Assembly: GCA_030549335.1 (NCBI GenBank)
Contig: CM060187.1
Coordinates: forward strand, 54,518,203-54,582,202
Source: Pontederia crassipes
Lineage: Eukaryota; Streptophyta; Magnoliopsida; Commelinales; Pontederiaceae
Direction: 5' to 3'
DNA length: 64,000 nt
Below, piece after piece: positions 31,501 through 44,037 of this stretch. Under the pieces are notes generated by a model. That model worked only from the letters and a program-made list of their open reading frames with translations. It had not been told where the DNA came from and did no database searches. The translations under genes were made by a program, and so were the position numbers. Position 1 is the stretch's first letter, and the number at the start of each line of letters is the position of its first letter.

Positions 31501-34500
31501 TGCTTTGGCTATTGGGTACACAAAACTGTCAGCAAAGGATATGTAAGCTGTCTACCTTCATTTTTTCCGTTTTAATGGTTTCTTGTTTTTTCATGAAAAG
31601 TTAAATTTACTTGCATAAACTTGATTACTTCAAAGTGGGGGGAAATGTTAGCTGGAGGCTTCTTCTATCACAGTAGTACAAAGCAAGGATATTGGAAATC
31701 ATTTCATTTTTTTGCCAACAAAGGCTTAAGGGTTTTCTTTCTATAGTAATTTTCTGGGGTAACATGTACACAAGTGAGTGAGATTAGTGCATTTGAAAAT
31801 ATCCAATTATCTTGAATCTTCTTTGTGAGAACCAATACATTTTATTTTTTTCCTCTCAGATAAGCGATTGAATTTCATAAATTCTTTGTTTGCCAATTGT
31901 TGATATCTCATTCAGTCTTTCCATAAACAAATTCTCTATCTTCGATGTCAGTTAAAATGACTTGTAGTATCGTGAATGACGTGAAAACAGCAATAAAATG
32001 CTGCGCCCTAGTGTGGGAAAAGGGAGGTTTTAAGGGGTTGAATACCCTACACGTATGAATACCCCCACACAGGTGAGTACTCCAACATCACAAGAAAACT
32101 TCGAATAAGCTTTAAAATTTATAAGTCCTCAACATACACGATGAGATTGCAAGACTGCAAGTATACTGTAGTCGATGTAGTATTTGAGGTTCGTCCCAAG
32201 AGAGAGCGCAGTCGTCCCTATGTGAAATACTTTGCTGAAAACGGGGAAAGAAAATTTTAGTAACAAGGGCATGGAAAAATAGTCTAAAAACTTAATAGCT
32301 TTGAAGTAATAGCTTTGAAGGAATCCGACCAACCTTTCGGCCCATATCAAATTCCCACCGATGATAAGTCCCTCTCTGTAGCCGACCCCACCTAGTGGGA
32401 TAAGGCTTTGTTGTTGTTTGTTGTTGTTGATAAGTCCCTCTCTGGCGAGATTCCTTTTGTTAAGTAATGGCGAACTTATTCCACTAAACTTCAGGCAATT
32501 AGCTCTAGATGCAATGAAGCACTATCCCTCAGTGACATCTATAGTTGTAGCTTGGCCTTTGTACAGCCTCTCGGCCCATTTGCAGAGATGCAAGGAATAG
32601 ATTCCTTCTCGGTTGGATACCACTGATTTGATAGGTTCCAGAGCGAGTTCATTAACAGAGAATGACAATAAAGACGATTCAGGAGCCACCCAAGTTCACC
32701 TCTCGATATGTTCGAAATGTGCAACTAATGACCTTTAAAACGTTCCTAAACCATTGTCCTGCCTCTCGGCACGCATATGATGCACAGGTCATCGAACACC
32801 CTCTCGGGCGAAGGCCATGAACGCTACGGAAAGCTTGAACGAAAAACTTATCACCTTACTAAATCAGAAATCAGAACAGAAATAACATGAAACTCAACCC
32901 ACCACGATGAACAAACTTTACTTCCGCCCCATGCCTCTCGGTGATATGAGCTAAAATAGAGGATTAGATCTCCCTCTCGGGCATAGTAAGATCGATTCCT
33001 CAACTCCACAAAAACACATTTAACAATCTAAGTAAAAATTAGGAAGATAGCGATGCAATGGAAATGGAAAACAGGAAATCGGCATGTTGCATATCATAAA
33101 ACCAAAAGATAAAGTAAGAACTAAACATCCCGAATCAGACTCCCCCAGCCCGAGCTGGATGATTAGTTACACATCGATAAGTAGAGTGACACAACACTCA
33201 AAATCATGCACTGTTCCATCAAGCGATAGTGTTTAGAAAGAAAAACTCTTCTTCTTCCTCTCCCCTCCGTGCTCGCCGAAAAACCCCCTGGCACTGATAC
33301 TTTTTCCCAATGATAGATGATTCCCCCTTTTGTTTGCCTTTTTGACGTTTCTTAAACCTCTCCCCTCCAGCTGTCCGGTACCTTTCTCTATTTTGTCTTC
33401 TAGCACCCCCCAAAATGTCCCTAGGAAGTTTCCTTCCTGCCACTAGTGAAGGGCTAGTGAAGGGGTTGTCGGTTTGTCCCCTGGCACAACCTCCTGTTTG
33501 CTGTTTGGACCGACTTTATATGGTGAACCAGCTGCCCTCTTTCAGTTAAATCACCCAAGTGGCAAAATGGGGTCAGATGTCGTTCAGATGTGTGCTGCTT
33601 CTCCGGTGGTCGGTTAAGAATTCCTGCGGGGAAACTGGGCACCACTTCGGTGGTCAGAGAAGTGCAATTAAGCCTTTGATGACAAATATAGAACAGATGT
33701 GGAAAATCATGAAGTTCGCGAATTCAGAGAAGAAACATGCATTCTAAGCTGAAACATAACAAATATGTAAAATGAATGCACGCCGGATATGAATAAAAAC
33801 ATGTGAATAGTTTCTCCACATCATAAAACACATACAACAACAACAACAAAGCCTTATCCAACTAGGTGGGGTCGGCTACATGGATCATACGACGTCATTC
33901 CACTCTATTAATATATTCGTTGATCCATGTTCATGAGATTCGACAGGGTTTTACGCTGGCTGTCGGGGCTTAACACAACCCTCCTCTTTTATCCGGGCTT
34001 GGGACCGACTATAAAACATAGGCGGAGTTATCATAAAACACATAAATGATGGTTTTTGTTGGCTAGGTATGAATTTGACTATTTCCTTCGGAATCACCAC
34101 TATGGTTTTTTTCAGATCTGTGATGGGTAATAGATCACCAACAAAAATCCTCGTTTGTTCTTTAATTTCTAGTTGTCAACGATGGGGAGAAAGAACTCTC
34201 CCTCTCTCTCATTTTGTTTGTTCGGTACTTTTTATGAATTCTTCCAGTAGCATGTGTGTCTGTTAAGCCATTTTGCCATGTGTTGGTAAAGTGTTTCATC
34301 AATTTTTTGGTTAGCACAGGCATTTAAATGTTGTTGCAAACTACAGCAGTTGCACCATCATATCAATTAATTCATCAAATATAACTTGGGCTTTTCTGGC
34401 ACTATTCTCTTTTGGTTTTCATGTCATTTCTTGATTGTTTGCCATCTTATAATGCTTGCATAAAGAAACTACATGTAATTCTGTGGTACCCAAGTCCTGT

Positions 34501-34959
34501 TAATAAGTCACAGTATTGAGGATGTACTGTTTGCTACTGTTGCAGAAAGACTATTAACAAGGGGATAGGCGTTGATAATATGCACTACCTAAATGATGGC
34601 CTTTGGAAGGTATGCTTTTCCTGACATAATCAAGATTGAAGGGAAAGGAAAATTTTCCTTTTAGATGTCATTTTCTTGGTTTAGTAGTTGTTATCAGATG
34701 TATCGTTTTAGATATAAAGTTGAACTCTCTACATTTCTGCAAACAAAGCCTTCTGCCAACTTGATCTGTAGCACTGCATCTTCAAAGCTTTTATTGCGTG
34801 TGAATTTTATGCACAACTGTTAGAATGTTTTCCTCCCTGTTGTGGCTGTTTGCATCAGTTCTATGATGATACAACGAATGGTACTTGAACTTCCTATTTC
34901 TTCTCCTTTGCTTGCTTCATTTCATTTGCCATGGTGTGCAGATGGAACGATTTGAATGA
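28574..34959 (+). CDS. MCTS1: MCTS1/Tma20-type PUA-domain translation factor
   Basis: Eight exons keep phase at every join: 28574-28584, 29124-29205, 29311-29378, 30357-30454, 30642-30778, 31475-31542, 34546-34609, 34942-34959. They encode 181 aa, the same length as human MCTS1. MCTS1 with DENR recycles 40S subunits and supports re-initiation on the ribosome. The start MFKKFSSEDV matches the family, and the N-terminal domain has [17 protein letters not shown]. The PUA domain carries [28 protein letters not shown], the near-invariant [12 protein letters not shown], and [20 protein letters not shown] at the end. The first coding exon is only 11 bases and the last only 18. Intron 6 is 3.0 kb and carries a foreign block of about 1.8 kb, a 49-bp tail insertion and a SINE. 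No frame damage is seen. Confidence 0.95.
31950..33790. other. unidentified foreign block in MCTS1 intron 6
   Basis: The composition changes abruptly from AT-rich intron to mixed sequence at about 31950, and back near 33790. It contains gcaagtatactgtagtcgat, which resembles the start of a widespread plant repeat, and at least five copies of cctctcgg (32567, 32762, 32800, 32934, 32973) plus near-copies. No transposase, polymerase or host domain was recognised in any frame. It is probably a non-autonomous transposon or the remains of one. Confidence 0.5.
32379..32427 (+). mobile_element. 49-bp SINE/LINE tail-only insertion
   Basis: The insert is only the shared retroposon tail: tagccgaccccacctagtgg, gataaggctttg and a GTT run. 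It is flanked by the perfect 17-bp duplication tgataagtccctctctg (32362-32378 and 32428-32444). The duplication proves a separate target-primed insertion rather than a deletion remnant. It lies inside the unidentified block of MCTS1 intron 6. Confidence 0.88.
33835..34029 (-). mobile_element. SINE (Au-like), long-tail subfamily
   Basis: A minus-strand copy flanked by the perfect 15-bp duplication atcataaaacacata (33820-33834 and 34030-34044). It holds all SINE words of the other copies. It also has about 20 extra bases, reading attaatagagtggaatg on its sense strand, just before the common tail. Those bases match the coding end of the LINE fragment at 21849-22064. Confidence 0.9.
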
Positions 34960-35644
34960 AACGAATTCAAACATCAAAATTCTGCATCAACTTTTAGAAG
35001 AGAGCCAAAGCTGATAAAGTAATCTTTTCACAAGAAATGAAAATCAATGGAGTCAAACTGGAAGATTTTGCCTTAACCAAATCTTCATTTTTCCTGTTTA
35101 GCTGATTTCAGCTTTCCTGTTTAGCTGGAAAAGCCCTGATATGTTGAAATTATTTATCATAGTTATGAACTTCCTCTGTATGTTGTGGTTGACATTATTC
35201 CGAAATAACATATATCAATGTCTACTATTTGGTAAAACATATTATAAGTAGCCACTAGTGCCTAAATATCACTACTGTTTGAGATGCTTCTCTGATCGCA
35301 TAAAGAGGTTGAACACTAGCGAAGCATTTGTTCTCACATTTGACTTTATTTATTATTTTCTTATTTACTCATTAAAAAGATATCTTTCCTTTTTAAACGT
35401 GAAAGACGACATTCTTTGTAAATTAGTTCAGGCATAGGCCTTCTTTTAGCATTTATCTACATGAATCATATCTCACTTGGACTCTATTTGATGATTTAAT
35501 GGATATTGTCATCGTTACAATATTATGAAATCTTGATTCTTTACAATAATCTTAGATATATATATATATATATATATTCATTTTGTGTCGTGAATAAATT
35601 AGAAAACGATGATTAATATTAATTATGTTCAGCTACGTGGATTC

Positions 35645-36092
35645 ACTAAGGGCTGACCAAATCCAGATTGGAGACTCATCCTGATTTGAATCAAGGTTTT
35701 TAAAAAATTGTTCTGGTCATCAGGACCAACACCGAGATGTCTCGGATGAATCGGGATAAAAATCGGGACAGCCTCGGTTCAAATTCATCTATAATAAATA
35801 AAAATTTTAAAATATAATGATAAAAAATTTAATTAAATAAAATGGATAGAAAAATTATGAATTAAGTTGCAATAAAATAATATACTATAATGAATATTTA
35901 AAATAAATGATGAGATATAAAAGAATAATATAAATATAATAATTTTAAATCCGATCGAGTCTGAATTTGATCTCAACCAAAATTTAAAATGTGAGGCCCA
36001 ATCTCGACCAAATTAATCGGATCGAAAGAGTTAATTTTGGATGGGTGTGGACCGACACTATTAAGATATTTCAATCCATGTTTCACCCCTAA
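35645..36092. mobile_element. possible hAT-like MITE
   Basis: The left end tcactaagggctgacc and the right end, tttaggggtgaaac on the other strand, are loosely inverted. The layout is an AT-rich core between GC-richer arms with repeated tcggg and ccgat words. The flanking 8-mers acgtggat and acgtgctc match at 5 of 8. The evidence is weak. Confidence 0.3.
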
Positions 36093-36492
36093 ACGTGCTC
36101 CCGAGTTCCATTATCAGCCGGAAGACCTTTATTTTTAATTTAATTTCGAGATTCTTAATAGAAAATTAAGTTATTTTTTACTTTTAAGTTTCTCCATTGT
36201 ATATTTTAGCTAAAATAGAAGATAGAATCCTCCAACTACTCCAACCCATCTTTAAGGTTAAATTTGTCATTCTACGAATCGAATTTATCCATCGTGGACA
36301 ACGTGTGGTTGTAGTATATTTGAAAAGGATGCGATTTAGTCTTCCAAATATGGATGTTATGTGACGTGTTAATGAGTTTGAGGCTTTGAGCACGTGTGCA
36401 ATTGTCAAAGCAAATACAAAAACATCGGGAGCGGTATCACAGCCAGCATTAGTAAATGTGATTATATCGCGAATTATTTTATTTTATTATTC

Positions 36493-36493
<1 letters not shown>

Positions 36494-36528
<35 letters not shown>
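36494..36528. repeat. (TTA)n microsatellite
   Basis: About 11 consecutive att units, in the AT-rich gap upstream of BCKDH-E2. Confidence 0.9.
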
Positions 36529-37405
36529 GTTATTTAGATAGAGTAGGTAGGGAATTTGATTTCCATCTTTATATTATTAGTTTCAATTTTCAAGATATAG
36601 TTGGGACTCATTATTACATACATTTATTAGTTATCCTAATGTAACCTTTTTTTCTTTTCAATTCTTTGCATCGATAAATAGTTATATTTCGGATTTTATC
36701 TGCTCGAACTAACATCATTTAGATTTTATTTTATAATATATTCAAATATGATCCCTTCTTTGTAATACGAGAAAAAATGCAGTTGATCCAAAAGATAAGG
36801 AATTGACTTTAAAAAAAGGAACATAAATACATTGATTTCTAGCAGAACAAAAAAAAACTACAATTTAATTCGAAAAGAAAAATATAATGCAAGACATAAA
36901 AACTTGGTTGTTTTCTTTTCTCACAATATTATTTCCATTTTTCATTAATTAAGAGGTAGATAAGCTCGTCGTCTGAAAACGACACGTCATCCGCCTGCTT
37001 AATGCTAATAATTTCGTATCGTGCACTCCTCTTCTTACTCCCTTGGCAAACTCTTTGATGCCACGTCATCCATTACACCTCGAGTCCATCTGGTCACATT
37101 AAAATATTGTTACACCTTTAATCACAACTATCATCCTAAAAACAGTAACATTTAGAACCTAAATACAGCCATAATCTATTATTAATTAGCTAATAATTTC
37201 GAGTTAAAATAAAATCGAGCGTGCTTTGCAATATAATAATGGTAAAAACTGATGGCACAAACAAAATCTTGTCACATGAATAATATAATATGTATACAAT
37301 CCATAAATGAATTAAATCAAATATCAGAAATAAAATTAGAATAAAAAGCGCCATCTCAAAGTGCCAAATTACTCCCAAAGTCTCGTCCCCTCCCTCCCTC
37401 CTACG

Positions 37406-40400
37406 ATGGCCCTGCGACGCCTCTTGCGATCGCCCTCGCTCCGCCATCTCCGCCCTACGCCACCGCTGCTGGAGCCTTGCGTCGCCGCCGGTGAGCTCGT
37501 CCGTCGGCCGACTCCGCCCTCTGAATCATGCCGTCAGATGAGTTCGACTCTCCGTCGGCGCTTGGCCCCAAGCTCTTTCCCGCTGGTTTGCTCCTCCTCA
37601 TTCCTCGACCTCGAACCTCGAATAGTTTTCTTTGCACTTCCTAAAAGTGGTTCCTTTTCGTGGGCATTTTGTTGTTCTGAACCGGCGAGTAGCTCGAGGG
37701 ATTGTGTGCGAGGATAGGGGCTCGAAGCCTGTCGAATCAGGCGTGGATCGATGTCCCCGCGGGGGAGGTGGTGGAGGTTCCATTGGCGCAGACTGGTGAA
37801 GGGATCGCCGAGTGCGAGCTCCTAAAGTGGTTTGTCAAAGAGGTAAAAGTTGGGACCTTTTTCTGTTACTTCTGGTGCAATGTGTTTGCGACCGGGCTAC
37901 TACTCTTCGAGCTGGTGAGGAGGTACTTAAGATGATCTGGATTTGTGTTTGCATCAGAGTTCCTTCGCTGTTGACTCGTTTCGCATATGATGTTTCCTTG
38001 TGTGAAAGATTTGTTTTGGTCATTGTGTTGGTATATGCCTGTGTTAAATCCTATTTGTTTTGTGGCGTTAAATGATGTCATGTTTAAGTTGATTTGTTAC
38101 TTCGTGAATTCACTCGATTTATTTTATCTCTTGGTCGTAACATGGATAATTTAGGAAGAAAATTAGTATTAATTCTTGAGTGTACCAATTTCGAACTGAT
38201 ATCATGTCAAATGTTAAGTTAGTATCTTTTCTAAAACTTATAGACATCAACACAATCACAAGCCATTTTGAACATAACTCCTAGAATGTACAAATTTATC
38301 AGACTTTTGCATCATGATTTGTTTCAGGTTGGCCTGCCTAAATGCAGTTAGACTATTTACTATGTTATTCATTGCATGAAAACTTAGTCACAAGTGTGAT
38401 TCCAATTTTTCCATTCAGGGTGATCATGTAGAAGAATTTCAGCTGCTTTGTGAGGTGCAGAGTGACAAAGCAACTATTGAGATCACCAGCCGTTTCAAAG
38501 GACGAGTTCTTCAGATGCTTTATACACCTGGTGATATCGTGAAGGTCGGGGGAGGGGGTATTTTCTGTTTCAACTGTTCACATCCTTTTGTGAGTAAGCT
38601 TCATGTTTAACTTTCTGGTTGCAGGTTGGTGAAACTTTGCTGAAAATACTTGTTGGTGATGCTGATGGTCATGGGATTAATATTCCTGTTAATTACGAGT
38701 TAGGCAAACCTGAATCTCAGACTTCGTCAGCTGAAACACATGGAACTTTGTCCACTCCTGCTGTTAGGAATCTTGCAAAGCAGTATGGTCTAGATATAAA
38801 TGATATTCATGGAACTGGAAAAGATGGGAGAATTCTGAAAGAAGATGTTCTGAGATATGCTGCTTGCAAGGATGTTGATAATAAACAACCCTTTTCAACA
38901 CCTCCAGATACAGATGAAAGGAAAGATGGGTTTGAGCTATTCAAGGAAAGGAAAGCATTTGATACCAACATGGTAGATACATTTTATGAGGATAAGGCTA
39001 TTCCTCTCAGGTATTGGAGTTTTGTATAATTAGATTAATTGAATGTTATTATCTATTGGTTAGATCAAATATTGGAGGTATACACTATACACTATACACT
39101 ATACAAGATTCATCCAATTAGTAATTTCCTTTATGTGAAAATCTGCAAGGGGTTCAGTGCTTTCTTTATTAGTTATTTTATTCTAAAACAGTATGAACCT
39201 TCCTTTGATGGTTAAGTTTCTCCTTTAATGATATTAACATCATTGATTTGGGCCATGGAAACAGCCTCCCGAAGAAAGCAGTTGAAGTCACATACATATG
39301 CTCCCTTCCATTTTATATTATTCGCAGAGCACTTAATGATAGTTACTCTGAATACAGTGAACATAGTGAATTTTTCAACCTGTTCACTACCTGAACAACA
39401 ACAACAACAACAACAAAGCCTTATCCCACTAGGTGGGGTCGACTTAATATCTATGTTCATAAGATTCGACAGGGTTTTACGCTGGTTGTCGGGGCCTAAC
39501 ACAACCCTCCTCTTTTATCCGGACTTGGGACCAGTCAATACAAATAACCAAAAAAAAAAAAAATAAAACAATAGGCAGGCTCCAGTAGGTACTCAATTGA
39601 ACCATGAATCCATGATCATCAATTGGTAATAGTATCTAAATCCAGTGTGCAATCAACCTGAATCTTCCTGTTTCACTTGGTGAAATTTTCCAATCCTAGT
39701 TAAAACAGCTAGATAGCACCAAAAAACACAAGGACGACAACAACAACAACAAAGCCTTATGCCACTAGGTGGGGTCGGCTACACAAGGACACAATACTTA
39801 AAATGGTTTTTTATGTAACATATGCTCTATGAAGATAATTGAACTGAACTCTGACATCACAAGTAGAGACGTTAAAGAACTGTGTGGACCTTACATTGTC
39901 ACCCAGTTCTTCTACCAGGGGAAATGAACATCCTCCTGAATTTTTCTTCCTTATAAATGTTATTATCTGTTGACCACAATGAATTTGCTAGAAGCCTTTG
40001 TAAATTTAGGGTTCAAGACATTCACACAATTGGATGGTTTATACCGAAAGTTTTGAAATTTAAAGCAAATTTTATTCTATCGTCCTATATTCTCTCTCTT
40101 ACAAATTGATGTATTGCTCAATATAATAATTTTGAAGTAGAAATCACATCCCTACTCTTCAGAGAGAAAAAAACACATCCTTTCTTCTTTGGATTGTTTT
40201 TCCAATCCTGATTCATCATGCAGATGTTGGTAGCAGAGGCAGCATCGAGCCTATTATCTACCTCTCATTTTTCTCTTTCTTCAACACAGTGAATTTAAAA
40301 CTTGTTCTCCATTTTTTTCTTGGCTTCTTTCTTCAAGTCTCAGGCTAGCTGTTTTCAGAGCTTGCTTCTTCACCCATTAACTATTTCCACTCTTTTAAAT

Positions 40401-42616
40401 GCCTGAAACATGTTCCATCTTGCTAAAATGCCTGAAACATTATATGGTTATTTAAATATGGAAAACTCAGTCCTCAACTGCTTTAACACCTTCATACGTT
40501 TCATCCGCTATTTCTGGTCTTCCACTCTTTTTTCTAGTTGTTTGATTTCTACCATATCCCTTGCGGATTCCTTATGCTAATGACTGAGGATAATGCATTT
40601 TATTGCAGGGGATACCACAGGGCCATGGTTAGGTCAATGACCTTGGCTGCAAAGGTTCCACACTTCCATTATCTTGAAGAAATAAATTTTGATGCCCTCA
40701 CAAAACTTAAAAAAACCTTCCAAAATGAAAACAAGGATCAGAATGTGAAGCACACTTTTCTTCCTTTTCTCATTAAGTCTCTTTCCATGGCATTGACCAA
40801 ACATCCACTCTTAAATAGCTGCTTCAATGAGGAAGCCAACGAAGTAATTTTGAAAGGTAGTTCTTACACTTAATTGTACTCGGTTTCATTTTGATGCACA
40901 TGAAAATATATTATCAGAGTGTAGTTTTTGGACACTGAGCACTCTGATTTTTGGTTAATTAATTCATTGCAACTTCATTGTGCAATATCAAGTAGTTCTC
41001 ATTTGTTCAAGACTAATTTAGTTATTGCTTTGTGCAGGGTACCATAATATCGGAATTGCAATGGCAACTCCTTATGGTTTAGTTGTACCAAATATTAAGA
41101 AAGTGCAATCGCTATCCTTGTTGGAGGTTAGTTGCAAATTCATGCATTCATCCAATTATCTTGCCTTTTTTTCTCAGAGCTTGATTTGTTCTACTTTAAC
41201 CTTTTGTGGGATCTTGTCTCTGAAACTTCCATGTATTTGATAAATTTTTTATCATGACATTTATGTTGTGTTAATCTTCTAGTGATGATCATGTGAATTT
41301 GAAGATAGTGATTATATACATTGCTCTCAACACACATGTAGCATTTTATAGGAAGCCATCAATAAATTTGGATGGCTGCATAACCTGGCAACAATCCTTG
41401 TTTTCTCAGGAAAAAAAAATAATAACATGAACTTGTATTGCTACAATGCCAGTTTGCAAGAGAGAGCTAGAATATAATAGCTTTAAAAAATGTGTTACTT
41501 TCCCCTAAGGGGCCGTTTGGTATGAGGTAATCTAGACAGATTACTGGTAACTTTATTTAAAATTCTCAGAGCTCACCACATTACGTCATTTAACTGTGAC
41601 CAAGTACTGGTAATTTCAAATGTTTTGGTAATCTTGATTACCACCTTCGCCTAGCAAGCAAGAGAGGTGGTTTTCTAGATTAAGTGTTGGTTGGAATGCA
41701 CTTTGACAAAAATATCCATTCAATCAAAATTTTAATTCAAATAGAAAGAGAATTCACAAAGGAGACATACTGTATGAGTGCCCAAGGAAACACATGTTCT
41801 TGCTACTTGCTAGTTTCTTTAGCTTACATTCCCATGACTAGGAAATGACTTTCTCAGGCATTTATATAATGTAGAAAGGAGTGTTTTTGTGAGATTGGAT
41901 GCTCGACTTGTTGACTAGATGTAATTGGCTTGCTATTGCAAGAAATTAATACATAGTGGTTCCTTGCTGGGGAGATTATTTCAGTTATATTTCATCATTA
42001 TATGGCAGTAGTTCCTTGCTACTTCACTTATTTCAATCATGTTTGGTTTTACCATTTTATCTTCGTCCTTCTTCTCATGCATGCTAAAGGTGCTCACTTT
42101 GCCCACAGATCACGAATGAATTGGCTAGATTGCACCTGTTAGCATCAAATAACAAACTAAGTTCTGATGATATCACTGGAGGAACCATAACTTTGAGCAA
42201 CATTGGAGCCATCGGTGGCAAGTTTGGATCACCGCTTGTGAACTCTCCTGAAGTTGCCATTGTTGCACTTGGACGAATTCAAAGACTTCCCCGTTTTGAT
42301 GATGACGATAATGTTTATCCCGCTGCAGTTGGCAATGTAAGTTGACCTATATTTACCGGTTTAAATTTTAGTAGTGCATATATACATACACACATATATA
42401 CTCAGACATATTGCCCTCTTGAAGAATGCCATTTCATGATGTGCTTTGCTCGCCTTGACTATGGATACTAAGATCTTTCTCACTGTTGCCCTCTTCTCAC
42501 AGGTAAATATTGGAGCAGATCATAGGATTGTGGATGGAGCAGCAGTCGCTAGATTCTGCAATGATTGGAAGCATTTGGTGGAAAAACCAGAGTTGCTCCT
42601 ACTACACCTGCGATGA
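37406..42616 (+). CDS. BCKDH E2: lipoamide acyltransferase of branched-chain 2-oxoacid dehydrogenase
   Basis: This E2 core enzyme transfers branched acyl groups from lipoamide to CoA in mitochondrial Val/Leu/Ile breakdown. Exons: 37406-37585, about 37693-37842, 38419-38544, 38625-39010, 40609-40856, 41038-41126, 42109-42336, 42503-42616, all phase-consistent, giving about 506 aa. Order: an Arg/Ser-rich N-terminus typical of a mitochondrial presequence; a lipoyl domain with [19 protein letters not shown] and [11 protein letters not shown], where the lipoylated lysine is about residue 127; an E3/E1-binding domain, [16 protein letters not shown]...[17 protein letters not shown], near 195-232; then the catalytic domain with the DHRIVDGA motif (H476-x3-D480-G) near the end. 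Closest by memory to Arabidopsis BCE2. The exon 2 start could instead be 37699; both keep frame. Intron 4 holds a SINE and a tail-only insertion. The gene looks intact. Confidence 0.94.
39394..39537 (-). mobile_element. SINE (Au-like), truncated and diverged
   Basis: Minus strand, in BCKDH-E2 intron 4. The GTT tail, the gggataaggc step, the tcgaatc word and the ggtcccaagtccgg block are present. The 5' 25 bp seen in other copies are absent, and the stretch between the tail and the tcgaatc word is shorter and altered. No duplication could be defined. An older copy. Confidence 0.8.
39736..39780 (-). mobile_element. 45-bp SINE/LINE tail-only insertion
   Basis: On the minus strand the insert reads agccgaccccacctagtgg, cataaggctttg, then a GTT run. 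It is flanked by the 10-bp duplication acacaaggac (39726-39735 and 39781-39790). It starts within a base or two of the same position as the 49-bp insertion at 32379-32427. It lies in BCKDH-E2 intron 4, about 200 bp from a larger SINE copy. Confidence 0.82.
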
Positions 42617-43998
42617 CTTGGCAAGAGGAAATGGGATAATTATGTACGATCCAAGTCCCTCGATGTCACATTCTAAATCCATAGGCAAATAAAGTACATT
42701 CTAATTTTTATCGAAAGTTTTCATAATAGTGCCAAAATAACACTGTTATAATTATAAGATCACCTCCTGATAATAAAGCAATCATTATTATCGTTGCAAA
42801 CTCAATTTTGTATCTGTTGAAAACTTGAAATACCAATAGCTTATATAATGTAATAGTCAACTATTATTTACACTCTACCATTGATAATGTGCATACATCA
42901 CGATGCCCAGGTAATAATGTATATTATGCGATACAGGCAACAATGACCATATAGTGGATAATCCTAATACATGCATGCTAATTGTAAAGATTGTGCCTAC
43001 TTGCTTTATTAGTTTACAGCATTTAGGACTGGGCTAAAGTTATTATCCATTCTTGAGAATTAAAAGAATCACAAAAAAAAAAATGGCAACTCATATCAAA
43101 AGTTAAAACCAAATCGATTTCATTTAAAAGTTGAAACTTGACAGTCCAAAAATGAATTTTGCCCCTGACTAAAAAATGGTTCCAACGTGGTCGACTAAAA
43201 ATACGTTCTCGATCCAATGTTTCGTCACACGCACTCTATATATTACTACAACAGTAAGCACATTTGTATTTGATACTACTTTGTTTGATCGAGTAATAGA
43301 ACACATTTGGATTCGGATTCACTTTAGAGGAGTGCTGGGGTAATTCAAACACAATTTATGGTAGAGAAAAAAATACTTTAAAACGAATTGCCAAACTATA
43401 TTATCTCAGAAATGTTCATATCTAGTGGCATATTAACACAATTTATAATGTCGATTATTAAGCTTAATTTCAAGAGGCGGATTGTTTAATAAATTAATGA
43501 TAATTATATTCCTAGTTATATTTTTAATGACAAAAAAATGAGGCCTATTCGCATACCAAATGTTATAGAAAAAATATACATTAAAAATCGTCAATAAACT
43601 AATATAAAAGATCCAAAGACGATTCTTGATATATTATCATTTTTTCATGAAAATATAAATTAGGATAAAATACATTAAATTTGACACCACATTATGATAT
43701 GCATATGCAGTGTGCGATGCCCATATGATTTTCAATAGATTATAAATATTATCAATTTCCAAAAAAAAAAGAGATCCGAGATCAAATTTGATAGTATGAA
43801 AATAACCATCCGCTAAAAACGCCGTCAACATTTTTTTAATAAATTAAAAATATTGTTTTATGAGAAACCAATTGGAAGGTCAAGATCGCCTAATCATTGA
43901 CTCACACTTAACCCTTCAACCGACGGTCAGATCTTGCGACGAATCAAACCTCATCTTAACCATAAACAGGCCGCGCGTACATCAGACCGCTTTCTTCA

Positions 43999-44008
43999 TA
44001 TATAAATA
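43999..44008 (+). promoter_or_regulatory. TATA box of eL18
   Basis: tatataaata, 107 bp before the ATG and about 20-30 bp before the telo-box. Confidence 0.6.
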
Positions 44009-44029
44009 ACCCCGAGAAACAGAGTTCTA

Positions 44030-44037
44030 AAACCCTA
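44030..44037 (+). promoter_or_regulatory. telo-box (AAACCCTA) of eL18
   Basis: aaaccctag follows the TATA box. Telo-boxes near the start site are a known hallmark of plant ribosomal protein and translation genes, consistent with the eL18 gene that follows. Confidence 0.7.

Larger units (their letters stand above)
34960..37405. other. intergenic between MCTS1 and BCKDH-E2
   Basis: AT-rich throughout. It contains a TA run near 35556-35576, a TTA run at about 36494-36528 and a probable hAT-like MITE at 35645-36092. No host gene is recognised. The last 400 bases, which lead into the start codon at 37406, must hold the BCKDH-E2 promoter. Confidence 0.5.

Noticed and set aside
34069-34266. Short plus-strand frame beside the SINE in MCTS1 intron 6
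   Set aside because: It lies in intron sequence between phase-matched exons 6 and 7 and shows no similarity to any family.
41513-41660. A second Tourist-like MITE beginning ggggccgtttggtatgagg in BCKDH-E2 intron 6
   Set aside because: The left end looks right, but I found no matching inverted right end or duplication, only internal gattacc words.
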